Origin: Akkermansia muciniphila
Lineage (GTDB): Bacteria > Verrucomicrobiota > Verrucomicrobiia > Verrucomicrobiales > Akkermansiaceae
Length of the DNA: 40,504 nt
Reading direction: 5' to 3'
Assembly (NCBI GenBank): GCA_945860285.1
Contig: CAMAQB010000023.1
Location: 1 to 40,504, forward strand
The notes under the pieces: generated by a model
What the model saw: the letters and a program-made list of their open reading frames with translations, nothing else
What the model was told of the DNA's origin: nothing
Database searches by the model: none
Part shown: positions 1-7,234 of the stretch, piece by piece
How positions within the stretch are numbered: the first letter of the stretch is position 1
Layout of the letters: every line of letters starts with the position of its first letter
Made by a program: the position numbers and the translations under genes

Positions 1-83
1 AACTTTTCCTGACTCAATGGGCTGCTGTCGCACTCGCGCAACAATCGAATAACTTCTTCTGGTGTGTGTCTTTTTTGCTTCAT
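1..83 (-). CDS. IS3-family transposase OrfA, N-terminal part (partial)
   Basis: The minus strand opens with an ATG at 81-83 and reads MKQKRHTPEEVIRLLRECD before leaving the window. This is the characteristic start of the OrfA (helix-turn-helix) protein of IS3-family elements, which binds the element ends and is normally joined to the DDE-domain OrfB by programmed frameshifting. Only 27 codons are present, so neither the full HTH nor OrfB can be checked. The gene points out of the window, and its upstream flank (84-149) should be the element terminus. Family assignment rests on motif recall. Confidence 0.8.
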   Translation of the reverse strand, partial: MKQKRHTPEEVIRLLRECDSSPLSQEK

Positions 84-149
84 GGTTTCGGACTTGATTT
101 GATTCAAATCCTTTCACTCGACTTGGACCAGTTTTTTAGGCGGCGGTCA
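84..149 (-). mobile_element. Probable terminus of the IS3-family element
   Basis: Read on the minus strand, a possible terminal repeat starts at 149 with TGACCGCCGCCTAAAA, the TGA-plus-GC-rich style seen at many IS3-family ends. Immediately beyond it on the plus strand the frame of a broken PIN gene starts. The matching far end and any target duplication lie outside the window, so the exact boundary is inferred. Confidence 0.5.
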
Positions 150-532
150 CCCGCGGCTTATGGGTGTTCCTCAGCTCGGGTCTTGTGGCGCAGGAAATCT
201 CGGATGCGCCGCCGGAGGTCAGGCAGACCTTTGAGGAAACCTTTGACCTCGCCAAAGACCTACTACTCATCACGGGCGAGATGGAAGACCTCGCGATGGA
301 GTATCTCAAGGCGGGTGTGGTGAGCACGAAGTTCGAGGACGACGCGCTGCACGTTGCCATCTGCACGGTTCACCGCGTGGATTACCTTGTGAGCTGGAAC
401 TTCAAACATCTCGTAAACGTGCGGCGCTCCGCAGGGTTCAACGCCGTTAACCTCTTGCAAGGCTTCCCGCCTGTGAGTATCGTCAACCCGAAAGAATTGA
501 TCTATGCCAACTCCGATGACCAAGACCTTTGA
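150..532 (+). pseudogene. PIN-domain (VapC-like) toxin, 5'-truncated by the IS
   Basis: The frame from about 150 (a GTG at 164 would be the first possible start) encodes the C-terminal two thirds of a PIN-domain ribonuclease. Visible PIN signatures are the acidic helix FEDDALHVAICTVHRVDYLVSWN and the end VSIVNPKELIYAN. The N-terminal strand carrying the first catalytic aspartate, usually within the first ten residues, is missing: an in-frame stop lies at 137-139 inside the IS end. VapC-type PIN proteins cleave RNA as toxins. Without the first metal-binding Asp this copy is very likely inactive. Its 3' end overlaps the following small gene by 29 nt, as in toxin-antitoxin pairs. Confidence 0.75.
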
Positions 533-713
533 CGCCCTGGAAATGTCGCGCCGACTGCGTGAACAGACCAGTCTCAAGCTCGCAGCACTCACCCGCGAAC
601 AAAAGCTGGCGTTGCTCAACGGGCATATCCACGCGACCAGCAAGTTGCCGCATCAGGGCGAACCGCTGCTTCGCGAAGAGCCACCTACGTATGGAGAGAA
701 ACAGGTTGAATAA
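504..713 (+). CDS. Small antitoxin-like protein, first copy
   Basis: A 69-residue charged protein with no signal or membrane segment. It carries FDALEMSRRLREQ near the start and LTREQKLALLNGHI in the middle, a pattern shared with the small gene at 750-947. Similar small proteins that overlap PIN-domain genes are annotated as putative antitoxins. The start ATG lies inside the PIN gene (29 nt overlap), which suggests translational coupling. The antitoxin role is inferred from context, since no DNA-binding fold can be assigned by eye. The gene appears intact although its toxin partner is not. Confidence 0.6.
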   Translation: MPTPMTKTFDALEMSRRLREQTSLKLAALTREQKLALLNGHIHATSKLPHQGEPLLREEPPTYGEKQVE

Positions 714-775
714 TGCTTGTCCGTATTGTTAGCCCCGAAGAGATTATTCATGCCCATGAAACACCGCCAGAGTGA
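710..775 (+). pseudogene. C-terminal remnant of a second PIN-domain gene
   Basis: A short frame ending in TGA at 773-775 reads LVRIVSPEEIIHAHETPPE. Its VRIVSPEEIIHAH aligns without gaps to VSIVNPKELIYAN at the end of the PIN protein upstream, and it sits in the same position relative to the next small gene. Nothing of the rest of a PIN domain precedes it, because an in-frame stop lies at 707-709. It is best read as what is left after a deletion in a tandem PIN/antitoxin array. Confidence 0.55.
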
Positions 776-947
776 TTCCCAGCGCGGCTTCGATGCCGTG
801 GCTGAAAGCCGCCGTTGGAAAAAAGACGTGGCTGCCGAGACCGCAGGCATGAGCATTCGTGAACGCATGGCGTTGTTCCGGCGGCAATTCTCGGTGCCCG
901 CTCAAAACTCGACAGGTAATAAGTATATCAACTGGACTCTGGAATGA
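750..947 (+). CDS. Small antitoxin-like protein, second copy
   Basis: A 65-residue protein starting at ATG 750. That ATG occupies the same place relative to the PIN tail as the ATG at 504 does in the first pair, so it is preferred over TTG at 717 or ATG at 756. FDAVAESRRWKKD and MSIRERMALFRRQ match the first copy's FDALEMSRRLREQ and LTREQKLALLNGH, so the two are divergent paralogues. The last 17 residues look unlike the first copy and may be a chance extension. Function as an antitoxin is inferred. Confidence 0.55.
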   Translation: MPMKHRQSDSQRGFDAVAESRRWKKDVAAETAGMSIRERMALFRRQFSVPAQNSTGNKYINWTLE

Positions 948-1048
948 CGAGCGCCCGGCGAGAATCGACCCCGCCCGGGCCAAGTGGCTAGAGTCGGGAT
1001 TCATCAGGGCTGCTGGTTTGATGAGCGCAATGAAAAAATGAAGGATCA

Positions 1049-1615
1049 CTAGATCTTCATGATCTCCTTCTCCTTGGCGACAACGTGCAGATCGATTTCC
1101 TTCACCGACTTGTCGGTCAGTTTCTGCACGTCCTCTTCGAAGACCTTTTGTCCGTCCTCGGTGAGCACATTTTCCGCCTTCATTTTTTTGGCGGCATCCA
1201 TGCCCTCTTTGCGAACCTGGCGCACGCTCACCTTGGCTTCCTCGCCCATCTGCTTGATCAGCTTCGCCATTTCGCGGCGACGCTCCTCCGACAGTTCGGG
1301 CACCGGCACGCGGATCGAGCGGTCGGCCGCGGAGGGATTCAGGCCCAGCTTGCTCTCGCGGATCGCCCGCTCGATGTCCTGGGTGGTGGATGGATCGAAC
1401 GGCTGGACCATCAACATCCGCGGTTCGGGAGTGGTCACGACTGCGACAGCCTTGAGCTTCATCACCGAGTCGTAGGCGCGGACATATACATCCATGTTCT
1501 CGATCAAGGCAGGCGATGCTTTTCCGGTTCGCACGCTGCTGAATTCATGCAGTAAATGATCGACAGCTTTCTGCATGTCCATTTCAACTTCTAACAATGC
1601 TTCGTCTGGGTCCAT
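1049..1615 (-). CDS. frr: Ribosome recycling factor
   Basis: RRF splits post-termination ribosomes together with EF-G in the cytoplasm. The 188-residue product from the ATG at 1615 is close to the usual 185 residues. It has the long helical hairpin and family signatures such as FSSVRTGKASPALIE, LNPSAADRSIRVPVPELSEERR and the Lys/Glu-rich end VAKEKEIMKI. A TTG at 1654 would add 13 residues and overlap pyrH, but the ATG fits the family length and leaves 19 nt after the pyrH stop. The pyrH-frr order is the common bacterial arrangement and suggests one transcript. Confidence 0.96.
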   Translation of the reverse strand: MDPDEALLEVEMDMQKAVDHLLHEFSSVRTGKASPALIENMDVYVRAYDSVMKLKAVAVVTTPEPRMLMVQPFDPSTTQDIERAIRESKLGLNPSAADRSIRVPVPELSEERRREMAKLIKQMGEEAKVSVRQVRKEGMDAAKKMKAENVLTEDGQKVFEEDVQKLTDKSVKEIDLHVVAKEKEIMKI

Positions 1616-1634
1616 GGTTTCGGGTTGTTGTAAA

Positions 1635-2369
1635 TCAATGAATGACCGTGCCAATCTCGCCGCCGGTCAATGCCGTGGTGATGTTGCCGTTCTTTTCGAT
1701 GTCAAAAACGATGATCGGAATATGGTTTTCCATGCAAAGACTGAATGCGGTGGTGTCCATCACTTTCAACTGCGAGGAAATGCACTCCTGGAAACTCACG
1801 CTGTCGTAGCGTTTCGCATCGGGGTTTTTCTTTGGGTCGCTGTCGTACACTCCATCCACCATCGTAGCCTTGAAGATCACCTGGGCCCCCATCTCGCTCG
1901 CCCGCAGCGCCGCCGTGGTGTCGGTGGAGAAAAACGGACTGCCGGTGCCGGCGGCGAAGATCACCACCTTGCCTTCCGTCATCGCGATCTCGGCGCGACG
2001 CCGGATGAAGGTCTCGGCGACGTTTTTCATCTCGATCGCCGACATCACGATGCAATCGACCCCTTCGTCCTCAAGAGCGCTTTGCAGAGCAAGCGCATTC
2101 ATCACCGTGGCCAGCATGCCCACGTAATCCGCCGTGGCGCGATCCATTCCACGGGCACTGGCAGCGGCACCGCGCCAGAAATTTCCACCGCCGACCACCA
2201 CGCCGAGTTGCAGGCCATCCTTCAGCGACGCGCAGATTTCACTGGCAATGCGATCCACGATTTCGGGCGAAATGTTGTCCCGGCTGCCCACTTCGCGCAG
2301 GGCCTCGCCGCTTAATTTCAAAATTGCGCGGCGGAATTTCCGGGGATCAACAGGTGCTTTGGGTGTCAT
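1635..2369 (-). CDS. pyrH: UMP kinase
   Basis: Phosphorylates UMP to UDP in pyrimidine nucleotide synthesis; the bacterial enzyme is a hexamer of the amino-acid-kinase fold. The 244-residue protein shows AILKLSGEAL at the N terminus, the nucleotide-binding VVGGGNFWRG, the UMP-site segment DYVGMLATVMNALALQ, AAGTGSPFFSTDTTAALRA, and KATMVDGVYDSDPKKNPDA near the ATP site. The length is typical. It is followed by frr. A TTGCCA element lies upstream at 2414-2419 on the minus strand, but no convincing -10 accompanies it. Confidence 0.97.
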   Translation of the reverse strand: MTPKAPVDPRKFRRAILKLSGEALREVGSRDNISPEIVDRIASEICASLKDGLQLGVVVGGGNFWRGAAASARGMDRATADYVGMLATVMNALALQSALEDEGVDCIVMSAIEMKNVAETFIRRRAEIAMTEGKVVIFAAGTGSPFFSTDTTAALRASEMGAQVIFKATMVDGVYDSDPKKNPDAKRYDSVSFQECISSQLKVMDTTAFSLCMENHIPIIVFDIEKNGNITTALTGGEIGTVIH

Positions 2370-2440
2370 ATTGTGCTGCGATGCTTGGAGATGGAATCAC
2401 TTTTCACCCTTGATGGCAATTCCCAAGATGACGGCTGGTG

Positions 2441-2482
2441 AAAAAACTTCGTTCCGCCGGAGGCAACGGCCTCTCAAGGCGG
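2441..2482 (-). terminator. Probable intrinsic terminator after the hexosaminidase gene
   Basis: Just past the hexosaminidase stop, an 11-bp GC-rich hairpin (outer arms 2454-2458/2478-2482, inner arms 2459-2463/2469-2473, with a small bulge) is followed on the minus strand by six T at 2446-2441. The T tract is seven bases from the stem, further than ideal, so efficiency is uncertain. It separates this gene from pyrH. Confidence 0.4.
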
Positions 2483-2489
2483 GCACGAA

Positions 2490-4109
2490 TCATTTGACGG
2501 CATTATCAGGCACGGCCCGGTTAATTCCGCGGGCATCATAAAACGACATCACACCCTCGAGGCGTTTGCGAAACGAGCCATAGATTTTCCGCTCCGCCGG
2601 AACCCATGCGATTTCGGCGAGTGCGGCGATGCGCGGAAAGGCCATGTATTCGACTTTTTTCCAGTCCTTCATGTATTCCGTCCACAATTGCGCCTGCACT
2701 CCGAGAATGCGCTTTTTCTCCTCGGGATTGCGGGCGATGGCCGCCGGGTCGTAGTTGTAGAGCGTATCCACCGTAAGAAAACCGCCAATGGCTTCGAACT
2801 CCGCTCCTTTCGCCAATTCCTTGGCTTCGGGATGTTGGTAATGGTCGAGGTAGGCGAAAGCATTCGGAGCCATGACCACGTTGTTGCCCTTGTCGAGCGC
2901 GTGATGAGCCCAGTTGACGTCGCGCCAAACCATCATCGTTGCGGTTTTCGGAAGTCCGCCTTCCTGGATTTCGTCCCAGCCGACCAGCGAACGGTTTTTG
3001 GAAGCGAGGAATTTTTCGATCCGACGGATGAAATAGCTTTGCAGCTCGTTTTCGTCCTTCAAGCCCTCGGCTTTCATCACCTGCTGGGCGAAGGGCGAGG
3101 CCTTCCACTGGTCCTTCGGTGCTTCGTCGCCGCCGATGTGGATGTAGGTGGAAGGAAACAAGTCGCAGACTTCCGTGAGAACATTTTCGAGAAAGGTGAA
3201 TGTTTCCTCCTTGGGCGCGAAAATGTAGGGATGCACACCCCAGCGGGTCATCACCTTGGGCGCGTAACCGGGAATGTCGGTGTTGCCGAGTTCGGGGTAA
3301 GCAGCGATCGCCGCCGCCGCATGACCGGGCATTTCGATTTCCGGAACGATGGTGATATGCCGGGCCGCAGCGTAGGCCACCAAATCCTTCACTTGATCCT
3401 GCGTGTAGAAACCGCCGTACCGTTTTCCATCGTCGCCCAGCCTTTTTCCGTACGGTGGTGTCGAATCCCGATAGGCTCCCACGCTGGTGAGTTTGGGGTA
3501 TTTTTTGATCTCGATTCGCCAACCCTGGTCCTCGGTGAGATGCCAGTGCAATACGTTCAATTTATGAAACGCCATCTGATCAATGAATTTCTTCAAATCC
3601 TCCAGCGGGAAAAAATGCCGTCCACAGTCGAGAAGCATGCCGCGCCAGCCGTATTCCGGCTCGTCTTTGATTACCAGAGCGGGAATGTCCGCCGTTTTCG
3701 TTTCCATCGGTGTTTTGGCGGGAAGCAATTGCAGCAAGGTTTGCGTTCCCCAAAAGACACCCGCTGGATCCTTGCCGAGAATTTTCACACCCTCTGGAGT
3801 CACAGTCATCGTGTAGGAACCGGGTTTGAGGGTCGATGATTCATCGAGATCCAACGTCACCTCGGAATGAAAAAAGATCTTCATCTCTTCCGATGCCGAC
3901 CTTGTCTCACTGCCGGTCAAACGTTTGAGTTCCGCTGCGAGCAGAGTACTTTCGTTCTTCAATCGGCTGTCATAGCGGATTGAAGTTTCCGCGCTGAAAA
4001 CAAACGATCCATTCTGAAAATACACATCCCGGGGGTAGGGAATCAGTGATACATCCTGCGCCATCGCCAGCGCCAGAAGGGGAATTGAAAACAATGTTTG
4101 TTTGATCAT
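2490..4109 (-). CDS. Secreted beta-N-acetylhexosaminidase (GH20)
   Basis: A 539-residue exo-glycosidase that removes terminal GlcNAc/GalNAc from glycans such as chitin, mucin or glycosaminoglycan fragments by substrate-assisted catalysis. The first 17 residues form a signal peptide, so it acts in the periplasm or outside. Residues about 20-140 form the GH20b domain and about 150-500 the catalytic barrel, with LHWHLTEDQGWRIE, the catalytic Asp328-Glu329 pair in HIGGDEAP, and VGWDEIQEGG. It seems monocistronic, with a terminator behind it and a perfect palindrome about 50 nt upstream of its start. Substrate cannot be fixed from sequence. Confidence 0.95.
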   Translation of the reverse strand: MIKQTLFSIPLLALAMAQDVSLIPYPRDVYFQNGSFVFSAETSIRYDSRLKNESTLLAAELKRLTGSETRSASEEMKIFFHSEVTLDLDESSTLKPGSYTMTVTPEGVKILGKDPAGVFWGTQTLLQLLPAKTPMETKTADIPALVIKDEPEYGWRGMLLDCGRHFFPLEDLKKFIDQMAFHKLNVLHWHLTEDQGWRIEIKKYPKLTSVGAYRDSTPPYGKRLGDDGKRYGGFYTQDQVKDLVAYAAARHITIVPEIEMPGHAAAAIAAYPELGNTDIPGYAPKVMTRWGVHPYIFAPKEETFTFLENVLTEVCDLFPSTYIHIGGDEAPKDQWKASPFAQQVMKAEGLKDENELQSYFIRRIEKFLASKNRSLVGWDEIQEGGLPKTATMMVWRDVNWAHHALDKGNNVVMAPNAFAYLDHYQHPEAKELAKGAEFEAIGGFLTVDTLYNYDPAAIARNPEEKKRILGVQAQLWTEYMKDWKKVEYMAFPRIAALAEIAWVPAERKIYGSFRKRLEGVMSFYDARGINRAVPDNAVK

Positions 4110-4158
4110 TGCGGAAATAGTTTAGCAGCAAATCGCCAAAGCTTGCACTGTTTATTTC

Positions 4159-4172
4159 GGCAAAATTTTGCC
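4159..4172. promoter_or_regulatory. Perfect 14-bp palindrome upstream of the hexosaminidase gene
   Basis: GGCAAAATTTTGCC is its own reverse complement and lies 50 nt upstream of the hexosaminidase start, in the 118-bp gap after rlmH. Position and symmetry suit an operator for a dimeric repressor. With no loop it is unlikely to be a terminator. No regulator gene lies nearby, so this is only a candidate. Confidence 0.3.
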
Positions 4173-4227
4173 ATGTTGTTGATAACCAACGAACGACGAC
4201 AAATGATGACATCACGAATGACCTCGA

Positions 4228-4671
4228 TCAGTCGCGATGATACGGTTCACCTTTGCGCAAGCTGGCGATCCGATACAGTTGTTCCAACAGCACCACCAGC
4301 GCCAGCTCGTGCTGCATGGTCAGCGAGGAAAGTGAGAGCACCATGTCGCAGGACTGCCGGAGTTCCGCTGTGTGCCCGTCCGCCGCGCCGATTAAAAAGC
4401 TCAAACATTTGATTTCTCCGCGCATTTCCCAAGCGGCGATGGTCTCCGCGAGTTGTCGGGTAGTTGGTCGCTCGCCCCGCTCATCGAGGGCGATTCGATA
4501 GCTGCCCGCCGACTTTTCAAGCAACCGTTGCGAAACCTCCGCCGAGTTGCCGGCCTTGACGATGGTGCATTCGCAATCGAGATAACGACGCAGCCGCAGC
4601 AGATACTCCTCCACCCCGGCCTTGGCATAGGCCAGCGCGGGTTTTCCGGCGACGAAGATCTGCCAGCGCAT
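4228..4671 (-). CDS. rlmH: 23S rRNA pseudouridine-1915 N3-methyltransferase RlmH
   Basis: A SPOUT-fold, SAM-dependent methyltransferase modifying helix 69 of 23S rRNA in the assembled ribosome. The 147-residue product from ATG 4671 has the knot region FLIGAADGHTAELRQ, LSLSSLTMQHELALVVLLEQLYRIASLRKGEPYHRD, and a C terminus ending within a residue of the family's usual YHR-x. That start overlaps the glyQS stop as TGATG, implying translational coupling. An upstream in-frame start at 4695 would only lengthen the overlap. Known RlmH proteins are about 155 residues. Confidence 0.93.
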   Translation of the reverse strand: MRWQIFVAGKPALAYAKAGVEEYLLRLRRYLDCECTIVKAGNSAEVSQRLLEKSAGSYRIALDERGERPTTRQLAETIAAWEMRGEIKCLSFLIGAADGHTAELRQSCDMVLSLSSLTMQHELALVVLLEQLYRIASLRKGEPYHRD

Positions 4672-6059
4672 CAGCGGACGCGTTCCAACAACCATTCCAG
4701 CAAGCCGGCAATCGGCAGTCGCTCCTGCTCCATCGAATCGCGATGCCGCAAAGTGACCGTATTTTTCAATTCCTCACCGCCTTCGCCCAAGGTTTCGAAG
4801 TCGATGGTGATCCCGAACGGCGTGCCGACCTCGTCCTGACGACGGTAGCGACGACCGACCGCGCCGCCGTCGTCGTAGAACACATTCATCCACGGCTGCA
4901 GCGTGCGCTGGATTTCCTTCGCAATGCGCACCTGTTCCTCGTTTTTCTTGAGCAGCGGAAAAATGCCCACCTTGATCGGAGCCATGCGCGGCGTGAAACG
5001 AAGCACCGTGCGCACGTCCTCCTTGCCCTTTTCATCGGTGAGAACTTCCTCGTCAAAAGCCTCGCAGATCAACGCCAGGATCGTGCGGTCACATCCGGCG
5101 GACGGTTCGACGACATGAGGCAGGTATTTTTCCTTGGTCTCCTCATCGAAGTACTCCAGCGAGCGCCCCGCGCCTTTCTGGTGGACGCCGAGATCATAGT
5201 CGGTTCGATACGCCACGCCTTCCAATTCCTGGATTCCAAAGGGAAATTCGTATTCGATGTCGTAGGTTTTTTTGGAATAAAACGCACGTTCGCCATCGGG
5301 CACATCGAGAATGTGCAGTTTGGTGCGGGGAATGCCAATTTCCTCATAGAAGCAAAGTCGCGACTCGAGCCACTCGTCGGTGAGGCGCATGCCGTCGTTG
5401 GGATGGCAGAAATATTCGATCTCCATTTGCTCGAACTCGCGCGAGCGGAAAGTGTAATTGCGCGGGTTGATTTCGTTGCGGAACGACTTGCCGATCTGGG
5501 CAATGCCGAAGGGAATTTTCACCCGCGACGAATCCAGCACGTTTTTGTATTGCACGAAAATCGACTGGGCCGTTTCCGGGCGCAGGTAGGCCGTGGCATT
5601 CGGGTCGCTTTCATCGGCTGATGCGCCCATCTTTGTTTTAAACATCAGATTGAACTCGCGGGGTTCCGTCAATTCGCACTTCGGCGAGCCCCCGACGCTG
5701 CAACTGGGCTTTTCCGGGCAGGGCATCGACGCGACGTTGTCGGCGCGGAACCTTCCTTTGCAGGTTTTGCAATCCACCATCGGGTCGGAAAACCCGCCGA
5801 TATGACCGGAGGATGTCAGCACCTGCTGCATCGTGAGGATCGCGCCGTCCATGCCGACGACGTCATCGCGTTCCTGCACGGTTCTGCGCCACCAGAAGTC
5901 CTTCAAATTGCGCTTCAATTCCGCGCCCAGCGGGCCGTAATCCCAGCAGCCGTTCAATCCGCCATACAGCTCGCCCGCCTGGTAAATGAATCCACGGCGT
6001 TTGCACAAGGAAACGATTTTTTCCATGCGCTGTGGATCGGTGTTTGTTTTGTCTGCCAT
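4671..6059 (-). CDS. glyQS: Glycyl-tRNA synthetase, alpha2 type
   Basis: Charges tRNA-Gly. The 462-residue class II enzyme is of the single-chain dimeric type (as in eukaryotes, archaea and many bacteria), not the alpha2-beta2 type. Visible are motif 1 around GGLNGCWDYGPLGAELK, a cysteine-containing insert with CKTCKGRF, motif 2 with FRNEINPRNYTFRSREFEQ, motif 3 EPSAGCDRTILALICEAF, and a C-terminal anticodon-binding domain from about residue 370. The ATG at 6059 (MADKTNTDPQ) is preferred over the 18-residue upstream extension, which looks non-coding. Translationally coupled to rlmH. Confidence 0.96.
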   Translation of the reverse strand: MADKTNTDPQRMEKIVSLCKRRGFIYQAGELYGGLNGCWDYGPLGAELKRNLKDFWWRRTVQERDDVVGMDGAILTMQQVLTSSGHIGGFSDPMVDCKTCKGRFRADNVASMPCPEKPSCSVGGSPKCELTEPREFNLMFKTKMGASADESDPNATAYLRPETAQSIFVQYKNVLDSSRVKIPFGIAQIGKSFRNEINPRNYTFRSREFEQMEIEYFCHPNDGMRLTDEWLESRLCFYEEIGIPRTKLHILDVPDGERAFYSKKTYDIEYEFPFGIQELEGVAYRTDYDLGVHQKGAGRSLEYFDEETKEKYLPHVVEPSAGCDRTILALICEAFDEEVLTDEKGKEDVRTVLRFTPRMAPIKVGIFPLLKKNEEQVRIAKEIQRTLQPWMNVFYDDGGAVGRRYRRQDEVGTPFGITIDFETLGEGGEELKNTVTLRHRDSMEQERLPIAGLLEWLLERVR

Positions 6060-6136
6060 GATTGTATTGGTTGAAGGAACGCGGAGAAAAGCAGAAAGGA
6101 AGCTCGTGCGCAAGCCGTGATTTCTCGGTTATCCTG

Positions 6137-7234
6137 CTAGGAGAATCGATCGCGCATTTCCCTGCGCAGGATTTTTCCCAAGGGACTGCGCGGCAATTCT
6201 TCGGTAAACATGACCTCGTCCAAACGCGCGAATCCCGGCGCGTTGGCATGGTAGGCCGGAAGAATTTCCCGCCATGCGGCGTGGCAGCCGTGTTCGATCA
6301 CCAACAGCAGCCGATGCTCTTTCCGGCTGTCGGGCACGGCGAGCACGGCGAATCTGCCCAGGGGCATTCCGAGGTCTGACAACTGCGATTCGATCCGCAC
6401 CGGACTAACGAGTTCGCCCAGCACCTTGACAAGATCATCACAGCGCGCGGTGACTGTCAACAGCGCCCCGGATATTTCCCCGCAATCACTGGTTTCATAC
6501 CAATCATCAACGCGGGCCAGGTAGCGCCAGTTCCCGTGATAAGCTGTCAGCGTGCCATGAAACAACGCAGGCCCTTTGATCTGTAACGTAGCGGTTGTGG
6601 TCGAACGAACCCGCCAGCAGGGCAGGATGGACAAATCATCGCCACGGTACGGTTTCGTCAGGGATTGCAGCGACGCGGTGGCGATCTGCGATCCGGCTTC
6701 GGTCATTCCATAACTCGCCAACACCGGCCAGCCGAGATCGCGGGCCTGCTGGCCGAGTCGACCTTCCAAACGCCCACCGCCGACAACAACCGCGACAAGA
6801 CCAGCGGGAGCTGAGACTGCCAACGCAACCAGGTCGTATACCTGGGTGGGCACCAGTGAAAGATGCGTGATTTTTTTCTGCTTCAGCCATTCCAAGAATA
6901 TCGAGGCATTCCATCGATCACCGAAAACCTCCAATCCGCAGGAAGCCGCAAATGCGCGGGCGGCAACGGCAAATCCACCGACATGCCACCACGGCAGGCA
7001 CAGCCCCCATCGACTTGCGGAATCGACATGCAGATGGTCGTTCACGATCCTTGCGGAAAGGAGCAGGCTTTCCTTCGATAGCACGAAGCGGCGCGGCGCT
7101 GCCGTGGAGCCCGAACTCGCGAATGCAATGGAGGGCAGTTGCAAGTCATCGAGAGCTGAAACCGCGCCGTTTTCCAACAAAAACGAAAGGGAATTTTGCC
7201 AGAACGATGATTGATTTATCGAATTCGGGTCCAT
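6137..7234 (-). CDS. menE: o-Succinylbenzoate-CoA ligase-like AMP-forming enzyme
   Basis: Expected to activate o-succinylbenzoate with ATP and CoA in menaquinone synthesis. At 365 residues it is a compact ANL-superfamily enzyme, shorter than typical MenE (about 450), with a reduced N-terminal part. Motifs in order: ASSGSTAAPRRFVLSKES (phosphate loop), SYGMTEAGSQ, WYETSDCGEI, and the C-terminal PRSPLGKILRREM carrying the catalytic Lys. The 5' end overlaps the menC 3' end by 19 nt, which supports the pathway assignment. No other men genes are in the window. Confidence 0.85.
   Translation of the reverse strand: MDPNSINQSSFWQNSLSFLLENGAVSALDDLQLPSIAFASSGSTAAPRRFVLSKESLLLSARIVNDHLHVDSASRWGLCLPWWHVGGFAVAARAFAASCGLEVFGDRWNASIFLEWLKQKKITHLSLVPTQVYDLVALAVSAPAGLVAVVVGGGRLEGRLGQQARDLGWPVLASYGMTEAGSQIATASLQSLTKPYRGDDLSILPCWRVRSTTTATLQIKGPALFHGTLTAYHGNWRYLARVDDWYETSDCGEISGALLTVTARCDDLVKVLGELVSPVRIESQLSDLGMPLGRFAVLAVPDSRKEHRLLLVIEHGCHAAWREILPAYHANAPGFARLDEVMFTEELPRSPLGKILRREMRDRFS

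Noticed and set aside
95-135. tRNA-like T-arm (TTGATTCAAATCC) near the left edge
   Set aside because: No acceptor, D or anticodon arms can be built around it; it lies within the IS terminus.
953-980. GCCCGG...CCGGGC hairpin beyond the frr stop
   Set aside because: The 6-bp stem has a 16-nt loop and no T tract on either strand, so it is not a credible intrinsic terminator.
2688-3839. 383-codon open frame on the plus strand opposite the hexosaminidase gene
   Set aside because: It is the antisense shadow of a well-supported GH20 gene; its product has no recognisable motif.
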